47,198 nucleotides of DNA from Lentisphaeria bacterium UBA7640 (GTDB taxonomy: Bacteria > Verrucomicrobiota > Lentisphaeria > Victivallales > Victivallaceae). The stretch covers positions 3,807 through 51,004 of the forward strand of contig DLIO01000088.1 of the NCBI GenBank assembly GCA_002483765.1, written 5' to 3'. Below the pieces are notes generated by a model. The model was not told the origin of the DNA. It made no database searches and saw only the letters and a list, made by a program, of their open reading frames with translations. Below are positions 41,807 to 47,198 of this stretch, piece after piece (within the stretch, counting starts at the first letter, position 1; each line of letters begins with the position of its first letter). The position numbers and the translations under genes are program-made.

Positions 41807-42804
41807 TCCGTTCTTTCAAATATTTGGCGTTGACGTCGCTAGTCTTGTCTATCTCGTTTTTAGCGTTGACGTTATTGGGATCGTCCTCTTCCTCAATTCG
41901 TTATAAGGCTTTTAATAAAAAACGCTTTGTATATTTGCGTGATGTTGCTTCGTATTACGGTTTAAGTTGCTGGGTGGAAAAAAATAGAACTTTTATTCAT
42001 AATAAAAATAAAACGTGGCAAATAACATTTATCCATGATAAAAAAGAGGTCAGTTTTAATGGGGTCAAACTTTATTTAACTGATTCGATTTTTAACCAAG
42101 GTGTTCAGTCATATATGTCTGAAGACGATTTTTGGTTGACCATTGACCCGCTGTTACGTTCTAAAAGCTTAAAAAAACATTCGGCAAAGACCATCGTCAT
42201 CGATCCTGGACATGGTGGGAAAGATCTAGGTGGGAACAACCGCTTGGCGAATGAAAAAGATCTTGTTCTGCGAATGGCAAAGCGCACCGCCGATCTGTTC
42301 CGAAGTCGTGGGTATCACGTAATATTAACCCGTTCTAGGGATGTTAATATGGCGCTTCAAGAACGGGTCAACTACGCACAAAGTATTGGAGCGTCATTGT
42401 TTATATCCATTCATAGTAATATGGCGCCTTCCGCCAAAGCCGCCCCCTCTATTCACGGTCTAGAAACTTTTTGTATGACTCCAGCCGGTGCTTCTTCTAC
42501 TCATGGTGGCACATCTTCGGTCTTTATGCCTGGGAATCGCTATGATCGCAATAATGTGGCTCTGGCGTACGAAGTACATCGGAGCATTATCTCACGAACG
42601 AAAAGTAATGATCGCGGGATTAAGAGAGCACGTTTTTTAGTTTTAAAACAGATTTCTTGTCCAGCTATTTTGATCGAAACCGGATTTTTATCTCATCCAC
42701 GAGAGGGACCGCGTTTACTCACTAATGCTTACCAAAATGCCATAGCAACCGGTATTGTTGAAGGCGTTGATAATTATTATCGTAGGATTCGTGCCATGAA
42801 ATAG
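41803..42804 (+). CDS. N-acetylmuramoyl-L-alanine amidase (Amidase_3)
   Basis: A 333-residue protein. An N-terminal hydrophobic signal/anchor (about residues 7-26, YLALTSLVLSISFLALTLLG) is followed by a region of about 95 residues resembling a copper-amine-oxidase-N-like or AMIN-type module. The zinc amidase follows: IDPGHGGKD (first His), NEKDL (Glu ligand), FISIHSN (second His) and ILIETGFLSHP (catalytic Glu). It cleaves the MurNAc-L-Ala bond in peptidoglycan outside the inner membrane, in cell separation or turnover. The start is TTG, overlapping the thiD stop and preceded by GGGGTGAG; the next in-frame ATG would remove the signal. Confidence 0.92.
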   Translation: MIRSFKYLALTSLVLSISFLALTLLGSSSSSIRYKAFNKKRFVYLRDVASYYGLSCWVEKNRTFIHNKNKTWQITFIHDKKEVSFNGVKLYLTDSIFNQGVQSYMSEDDFWLTIDPLLRSKSLKKHSAKTIVIDPGHGGKDLGGNNRLANEKDLVLRMAKRTADLFRSRGYHVILTRSRDVNMALQERVNYAQSIGASLFISIHSNMAPSAKAAPSIHGLETFCMTPAGASSTHGGTSSVFMPGNRYDRNNVALAYEVHRSIISRTKSNDRGIKRARFLVLKQISCPAILIETGFLSHPREGPRLLTNAYQNAIATGIVEGVDNYYRRIRAMK

Positions 42805-42856
42805 CTATAAAAAAAGTCAGTATTGCCGCAGACTATTAAAAAAATTCAAATTCTGT

Positions 42857-42884
42857 TTGAATAGCGACAAAATAAGATTATTAT
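42857..42884 (+). promoter_or_regulatory. Candidate promoter of the small exported protein gene
   Basis: TTGAAT (42857-42862), a 16-nt spacer, then TATTAT (42879-42884), with the ATG at 42949. It sits in the 144-bp gap after the amidase gene. AGAAGAGG shortly before the ATG is the ribosome binding site. Confidence 0.5.
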
Positions 42885-42948
42885 AAGCATTGAGTAGTTT
42901 TACGGAATAAATACAGTTAAAACACATAAAAAAGAAGAGGTTTTTAAA

Positions 42949-43506
42949 ATGAGAAAATTTTTAGTTGGAATGGCTTTCGTTGCTGTTATGTTCAGTGGAG
43001 TAGGGGCTCAAGCTCAATGGCTTGAAAAAGTTGCACTTTATGTTCCAAATCGTGTGCTTGACTTACTGGATTCTTTTACACTCAATATTGGTGTTGGCCC
43101 GACTATTCGCGGAGAACTTCGCGCAACTCATGCCGCCCAAATTGGCGGTGGCTTTGGTTATACAGCCAAAGTAGTCAAAGATATTAATCGCCAGTACGGA
43201 GCTGCTTTGCAGGAAGGCTGGAGTTGGTATTTCCCAGGAATTAGTTCTGAAAATATTGAACGCCGCGATCAGACACGCTGGGTAAAAAACTTTTATCGCG
43301 AAACCTATGGGTTTGCAAATTTGGCTGACGAATATTATAATTACCATGATGGTGCCCGTGACTATTGGGAATTTGGCGGTACTCTTGGTTTATTTCTGAT
43401 TGAAGTTGATGTATCAGTTCACCCGATAGATTGCGTAGATGCTTTACTTGGATTCTTCCTTATCGATATCAAGGGTGACGACCTGACATTTGAGAGTTTT
43501 CAATAA
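42949..43506 (+). CDS. Small exported protein of PVC type, function unknown
   Basis: A 185-residue protein with a signal peptide cleaved near residue 22 (MRKFLVGMAFVAVMFSGVGA, QAQ). The mature part has VALYVPNRVLDLLDSFTLNI, GVGPTIRGELRATHAAQIGGGFGYTA and, at the end, EVDVSVHPIDCVDALLGFFLIDIKGDD. VPNRVLDLLD...GVGVGP is a pattern I associate with exported proteins of Verrucomicrobia and Lentisphaerae. Alternating hydrophobic residues suggest beta strands, perhaps a small outer-membrane or periplasmic protein. It has its own promoter candidate and is followed by a strong hairpin, so it is likely monocistronic and well expressed. Confidence 0.82.
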   Translation: MRKFLVGMAFVAVMFSGVGAQAQWLEKVALYVPNRVLDLLDSFTLNIGVGPTIRGELRATHAAQIGGGFGYTAKVVKDINRQYGAALQEGWSWYFPGISSENIERRDQTRWVKNFYRETYGFANLADEYYNYHDGARDYWEFGGTLGLFLIEVDVSVHPIDCVDALLGFFLIDIKGDDLTFESFQ

Positions 43507-43533
43507 TTTTTTAATAATTTAAACTGAAATTTA

Positions 43534-43575
43534 CAGGGGTATTTCACTAATTGTGGAATACCCCCTGCTGGTTTT
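43534..43575 (+). terminator. Strong stem-loop after the exported protein gene
   Basis: Left arm CAGGGGTATTTCAC (43534-43547), loop TAATT, right arm GTGGAATACCCCCTG (43553-43567). The arms pair over about 14 bp with one T-G wobble and one bulged C. Four T follow at 43572-43575, directly before the ATG of the next gene. It is likely an intrinsic terminator, or an attenuator controlling the next gene because no other space for a ribosome binding site exists. Confidence 0.75.
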
Positions 43576-43935
43576 ATGGATTATGTTTTTAAATGTATTC
43601 GATGCGGCGCTTGCTGCCGTTGGGCAGGTTATGTTAGATTAACCGATGGTGACATTGATCAGATTGCCAAATTCTTAGGGCTCGGTGTCGATGAGTTCGT
43701 CGATAGGTTTACGATTTTGACCGATGATCGCGAGTGCCTGTCTTTAATTGATCAAGAAGATGGCAGTTGTATATTTTACCGCCACGGCAATCCGTCACAA
43801 TGTGTGATTCAAAAAGTAAAGCCAGAACAATGTACAGGCTTTCCTCTGAAATGGGCCCATAAAAATTGGGAAAATGATTGTGGAGCAGCAAAATCAAAAA
43901 AAACAGAGCAGATTACCAATGTTAGCAATAAATAA
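43576..43935 (+). CDS. YkgJ-family cysteine cluster protein
   Basis: A 119-residue protein starting MDYVFKCIRCGACCRWAG, with the CxxCxxCC cluster and later SCIFYRHGNPSQCVIQKVKPEQCTGFP. This is the YkgJ/UPF0153 pattern of eight cysteines thought to bind zinc or an iron-sulfur centre. Function is not established. Its start codon follows the hairpin at 43534-43567 with no clear Shine-Dalgarno sequence. The 3' end overlaps gmk by 17 nt, so translation of the two is linked. Confidence 0.9.
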   Translation: MDYVFKCIRCGACCRWAGYVRLTDGDIDQIAKFLGLGVDEFVDRFTILTDDRECLSLIDQEDGSCIFYRHGNPSQCVIQKVKPEQCTGFPLKWAHKNWENDCGAAKSKKTEQITNVSNK

Positions 43936-44551
43936 TAAAAAACGGCTTGGCATGGCGATGATTGTTTCTGGGCCTAGCGGAGCAGGAAAAACCACGATTT
44001 GCCAGCGAGTACGCCGCGAAATGAATGATGTCGCATTTTCAATCTCTTGCACAACTCGAGCACCACGGCCCGGTGAAGTTGACGGTACTGACTATTTTTT
44101 TATTACTGAAGATGAATTCAAAAAACGGATCGCTAAAGGTGAATTTGTTGAATACGCGGAAGTTTTTGGTAATTATTATGGAACTCTTAAATGCGAAGTT
44201 TTGGATCGCACTGCACGTGGGGAAGATGTTTTTCTCGATATTGATATTCAAGGCGCAATGCAGGTACGTAAAGCTGCGTTAACTGATTTAGAATTGGCAC
44301 GTTGCGTTGAATTTATCTTTATTTTGCCGCCATCCCTCGAAGAGTTGGAACGGCGACTTCGGGGACGCCAGTCCGACTCTGAAGAACAAATCTCCAAACG
44401 TCTTGCAAAATCTACTTACGAGATTAGTTTTTGGAAAAAGTATGATTATGTCTTATTTAGTAACCAGTTAGATGCGTCAGTTTGTGAATTGCAGAACTTA
44501 GTTCGTGCTTTGCGCTTAGCATCCAAACGCCTGCCGGAGGAACTGTTTTAA
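43919..44551 (+). CDS. gmk: Guanylate kinase
   Basis: About 210 residues from ATG 43919. The P-loop is VSGPSGAGKTTI, then SCTTRAPRPGEVDGTDYFF (GMP-binding Arg/Tyr), FVEYAEVFGNYYGTLK, VFLDIDIQGAMQVR and FIFILPPSLEELERRLRGR. It converts GMP to GDP in the cytoplasm. An upstream ATG at 43874 lies deep in the ykgJ gene and would add 15 unrelated residues. A later ATG at about 43952 is also possible because the family usually begins just before the P-loop strand. The last base is shared with the coaC start (TAATG). Confidence 0.95.
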   Translation: MLAINNKKRLGMAMIVSGPSGAGKTTICQRVRREMNDVAFSISCTTRAPRPGEVDGTDYFFITEDEFKKRIAKGEFVEYAEVFGNYYGTLKCEVLDRTARGEDVFLDIDIQGAMQVRKAALTDLELARCVEFIFILPPSLEELERRLRGRQSDSEEQISKRLAKSTYEISFWKKYDYVLFSNQLDASVCELQNLVRALRLASKRLPEELF

Positions 44552-45105
44552 TGGCTACCAATGATCATAAATCAATTATTTTGGGTGTTACCGGTTGTAT
44601 TGGAGCCTATAAAGCGGCCGATTTGTGCAGCAAATTAACGCAGAGCAGTTATGACGTTCATGTTGTTATGACCTCAAATGCCATGAAACTGGTCGGAGAG
44701 TTAACTTTTCAAACATTGTCGCGTAACCGCGTGATTTCCAGCTTGTGGGATTCGCCGGAATGGGAACCGCGGCACACCAGCTTGGCTGATAAATGTGCAT
44801 TGCTGGTAGTTGCACCCTGTACCGCCAGTATGATGGCTAAACTCGCTTATGGCATTGCTGACGATGCTCTTTCGACGCTAGCGTTGGCCCATGACGGTGC
44901 CTTGATGATTGCTCCAGCCATGAATCCACGCATGTGGCGGCATCCGGCGGTTCAACAAAATGTTTCCATCCTTAAACAGCGTGGCGCAATCTTTATTGAG
45001 CCGGGAACTGGCGTGGTGGCCTGTGGCGATTATGGCACGGGTCGTTTGGAAGATATTCCGGTTATTTTAGAGAAAATTAATGAGTTTATGAAGAATCACA
45101 AATAA
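44551..45105 (+). CDS. coaC: Phosphopantothenoylcysteine decarboxylase, standalone CoaC-type
   Basis: A 184-residue flavoprotein of the HFCD family. FMN-binding segment LGVTGCIGAYKAADL; the catalytic His in PRHTSLADKC; LLVVAPCTASMMAKLAYGIADD; the substrate-recognition clamp PAMNPRMWRHPAV (P-x-M-N-x-x-M-W); and ACGDYGTGRLED with the catalytic Cys. It decarboxylates 4'-phosphopantothenoylcysteine in coenzyme A synthesis. In many bacteria it is fused to CoaB; here the protein ends after the CoaC domain and the next gene is lpdA, so CoaB must be encoded elsewhere. The gmk-coaC neighbourhood is common. Confidence 0.92.
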   Translation: MATNDHKSIILGVTGCIGAYKAADLCSKLTQSSYDVHVVMTSNAMKLVGELTFQTLSRNRVISSLWDSPEWEPRHTSLADKCALLVVAPCTASMMAKLAYGIADDALSTLALAHDGALMIAPAMNPRMWRHPAVQQNVSILKQRGAIFIEPGTGVVACGDYGTGRLEDIPVILEKINEFMKNHK

Positions 45106-45123
45106 ATCAATTGGAGAAATTAA

Positions 45124-46524
45124 GTGAAAAGTTTTGATCTGTGTGTTATTGGTGGAGGCCCCGGTGGCTATGTTGCGGCGATTCGGGCAGGGCAACGTGG
45201 ATTGTCAGTCGCGTTAATCGAAAAGCAACATCTCGGCGGAGTTTGTTTGAATGTTGGTTGTATTCCGACCAAAACGTTGATTTCCGGTGCCGATGTTTAT
45301 GAAAAAGCACTCAAGGCTGCGGAGTTCGGCGTCGATATTTCAGGTACTGTTACCCCTAATTGGCTAAAAATGTTGGAACGCAAAGATGATGTCATCGGGA
45401 AATTGCGTGGTGGGGTTGCCTCATTGCTCAAGGCGGCAGGTGTTACTGTATTCAGTGGCGTTGCCACTTTTCTTGGTCGCAAAGAGGTAATGGTGTTATC
45501 TGGCAAAGACGCTGGAGAAAAAATTACGGCAAAAAACATTATAATCGCGACCGGCTCAGAATCACTATTTCCTAGCTTTATTCCAACTGGGCCACGCGTT
45601 TTGACTTCGACTGGATTGTTGGAAATTAAAGAGATCCCCAAAACCTTGCTGGTGCTTGGTGGTGGGGTTATTGGTTGCGAATTTGCATCTTTATTTGCAG
45701 CTCTTGGTACTAAGGTCACTGTAGTAGAGATGTTGCCGACTATTTTGCCGCTAATTGATCGCGAAGTTACCAGACTTTTGACTAATAAAATGAAAGACGC
45801 CGGTGTTACGATAATGACCGGAGAGGCTATGGGCAATATTAAAACCACCAAAACCGGAGTTAGTGGGCAAGTTGGTGAGACTACGCTTAAAGCTGATTAC
45901 CTTCTAGTTTCCATTGGACGCAAACCAGTCACTTCTGAGTTAAACCTAGCTTCTGCTGGGGTCAAAACTAATGAACGTGGCTGGATTCCTGTCGATCAAT
46001 ATTGCCGAACTAATGTCAGTGGAATTTATGCGATTGGTGATATCGGTGGACGAATTTGGCTTGCTCACCTCGCTTCCGCGATGGGGATCAGTGCCGTTGA
46101 AAATATCTGCGGTAACCGGAATGAATTTAAATATAATTTAGTGCCGAGCTGCATCTTCACCAATCCAGAAATCGGAATGTTAGGCTTGACTGAAGAACAG
46201 TGCAAGGAACAGAACATCAATTACAAAGTCGGTAAATTCCCATTTGCGGCGCTGGGCAAAGCGATGGCGATTAATGAAACTGATGGTTTTTGTAAAATTA
46301 TTGCGGACGCTGAAACCGATCAAGTACTTGGCGTTCATATCGTTGGTCCTCACGCGACTGATTTGATCGCTGAAGCTGGTCCAGCCATGCAATTGGAAAT
46401 TACTGCACGTGAATTGGGCAAAGTCATTCACGCGCATCCAACGCTTGGGGAAGCACTGATGGAAGCGGCGCACGCGGTTCATGGGGAAAGTGCACACATT
46501 CCGACCCGCAAAAAAAGAAAATAA
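45124..46524 (+). CDS. lpdA: Dihydrolipoyl dehydrogenase
   Basis: A 466-residue FAD enzyme starting with GTG (GGAGAAATTAA before it). FAD-binding VIGGGPGGYVAAIRAGQRG, redox-active disulfide GGVCLNVGCIPTK, NAD-binding VLGGGVIGCEFASLFAALGTKVTVVE, second FAD motif GIYAIGDIGG, and C-terminal interface HAHPTLGEALMEAAHAVHG with the catalytic His-Glu pair. It reoxidises dihydrolipoamide in 2-oxoacid dehydrogenase or glycine cleavage complexes. No E1, E2 or gcv genes are adjacent, so its partner complex is unknown from this window. Confidence 0.96.
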   Translation: MKSFDLCVIGGGPGGYVAAIRAGQRGLSVALIEKQHLGGVCLNVGCIPTKTLISGADVYEKALKAAEFGVDISGTVTPNWLKMLERKDDVIGKLRGGVASLLKAAGVTVFSGVATFLGRKEVMVLSGKDAGEKITAKNIIIATGSESLFPSFIPTGPRVLTSTGLLEIKEIPKTLLVLGGGVIGCEFASLFAALGTKVTVVEMLPTILPLIDREVTRLLTNKMKDAGVTIMTGEAMGNIKTTKTGVSGQVGETTLKADYLLVSIGRKPVTSELNLASAGVKTNERGWIPVDQYCRTNVSGIYAIGDIGGRIWLAHLASAMGISAVENICGNRNEFKYNLVPSCIFTNPEIGMLGLTEEQCKEQNINYKVGKFPFAALGKAMAINETDGFCKIIADAETDQVLGVHIVGPHATDLIAEAGPAMQLEITARELGKVIHAHPTLGEALMEAAHAVHGESAHIPTRKKRK

Positions 46525-46528
46525 GATT

Positions 46529-47155
46529 ATGATTGAGCGCAATTATCCATGGCTCGAAACGGGTGAAACTTTGCTATGTTTTGGCGACAGCTTGACGGCT
46601 GCTGCTAATGGCTATGTTTCAATGCTTGAAGAGAAATTGAGCGAGCGGAAAATTACGGTTATCAACGCTGGTCGAGGTGGCGATAAGACCCCTTGGGCGT
46701 TGACCCGGCTTCAAAGTGATGTGATTGAACGCAAACCAGACGCGGTATCAATTTTTCTTGGTGCCAACGATGCTGCAGTTGGGCGTGGACGTTGGGCTGA
46801 TGAACCGCGGGTAGAACCCGTGGCTTATCAAAACAATCTGATTTGGATGGTCCATTTGTGTAAGATTATTGGTAATATTAAAAAATTTAGTATTGCCACT
46901 CCGACGTGGCGTTTTGAGGCTCAAACATATGCCGAGCATGGCGATATTCTAACGCCGTATTGTGCTGCCGCACGTGAAGCGGCCGAAGACTCAGACTCAT
47001 GGTTGGTGCCGCTAGATACGGCTTTTGAAGGTTACTGGATGGAGCATAGAGCTGAAAACCGCGATGGTTATTTGTTGACTCGCGACGGAGTTCATGTTAC
47101 GGAGCAAGGTAATCGCCTGATTGCTGATACGATGCTCAAGACGTGGTATCTGTAA
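46529..47155 (+). CDS. SGNH/GDSL-family hydrolase
   Basis: A 208-residue protein from ATG 46529 (MIERNYPWLETGETLLCFGD); the frame extends into lpdA but that start is not supported. Block I has FGDSLTAA with the nucleophile Ser, block II a Gly in GRGGDKTPW, block III FLGANDAAVG (Asn), and block V DGVHVTEQGNRL (Asp and His). There is no signal peptide. Members are esterases acting on lipids, acetylated sugars or other esters. It lies four bases after lpdA, probably co-transcribed. The palindrome copy 5 begins 12 nt after its stop. Confidence 0.92.
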   Translation: MIERNYPWLETGETLLCFGDSLTAAANGYVSMLEEKLSERKITVINAGRGGDKTPWALTRLQSDVIERKPDAVSIFLGANDAAVGRGRWADEPRVEPVAYQNNLIWMVHLCKIIGNIKKFSIATPTWRFEAQTYAEHGDILTPYCAAAREAAEDSDSWLVPLDTAFEGYWMEHRAENRDGYLLTRDGVHVTEQGNRLIADTMLKTWYL

Positions 47156-47167
47156 ATATTACTCTTA

Positions 47168-47198
47168 ACTTCGCGCGCGCATTATGCGCGCGCGAAGT
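47168..47198 (+). repeat. 31-bp intergenic palindrome, copy 5 (perfect, at window edge)
   Basis: A perfect inverted repeat centred on 47183, with arm ACTTCGCGCGCGC and loop ATTAT. Relative to copy 4 the second arm pair is C-G instead of A-T, again keeping complementarity. It starts 12 nt after the SGNH hydrolase stop. The flank AATATTACTCTTAACTT matches the family flank AATATTA...CTTAAATT. It may extend past the window end. Confidence 0.9.

Noticed and set aside
5458..47198. CRISPR array made of the repeated palindromes
   Set aside because: Copies are kilobases apart with no regular spacers, and no cas gene is present.

Overview
The window is bacterial chromosome, AT-rich and gene-dense. The best placement is the PVC superphylum, probably Lentisphaerota or a close relative. 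That is inferred from three things seen here: the 5' part of a 16S rRNA gene, a prepilin-like exported protein next to a giant secreted glycosidase-like protein and a GntR/LacI hybrid regulator, and a small exported protein of a type I associate with PVC genomes. No database was searched. No phage, transposase, CRISPR array or tRNA was recognised.

Layout. 1-1244: the 5' half of 16S rRNA on the minus strand, preceded by an upstream region built of an imperfect tandem repeat of about 106 bp. 1245-5183 (minus): a compact operon of an FmdB zinc ribbon, a membrane zinc-ribbon protein, OleA (head-to-head fatty acyl condensation), OleB (beta-lactone decarboxylase fold) and a TIM-barrel sugar isomerase/epimerase. 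5536-9678: a BamE-like lipoprotein, a sodium:solute symporter with its own 45-residue membrane accessory protein, and the ComM-like AAA ATPase. 10020-11144: an Old Yellow Enzyme family oxidoreductase. 11270-22382 (minus): a glycan-degradation locus. It runs from a GntR/LacI regulator with a clear promoter/operator through a prepilin-like protein, a 1784-residue exported GH42-like multidomain protein, a ceramidase-like protein and a TIM-barrel isomerase to a GH20 hexosaminidase.

22561-28351 (minus): prmC, a small unknown protein, dprA, aroB and a short cobalamin-dependent metH. 28689-29841 (plus): a small basic protein with strong expression signals and a periplasmic cobalamin-binding-protein homologue. 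29842-30783 is poor in genes. 30784-36999 (minus): a divergent EF-G-like GTPase, nnr, recF and dnaN. 37353-39515 (plus): a GmhA-like isomerase, uppS and cdsA. 39538-40863 (minus): an exported protein of unknown function. 40949-47155 (plus): thiD, a cell-wall amidase, a small exported protein, a YkgJ-type protein, gmk, coaC, lpdA and an SGNH hydrolase.

The most striking unexplained structure is a family of 31-bp intergenic palindromes: five full copies and one degenerate copy in 47 kb. Each lies near the 3' end of a gene. Each carries GC-alternating arms around an ATTAT/ATAAT centre, and several copies carry paired base changes that keep the arms complementary. The tandem repeat upstream of 16S and the OleA/OleB operon with two zinc-ribbon proteins also deserve a closer look.
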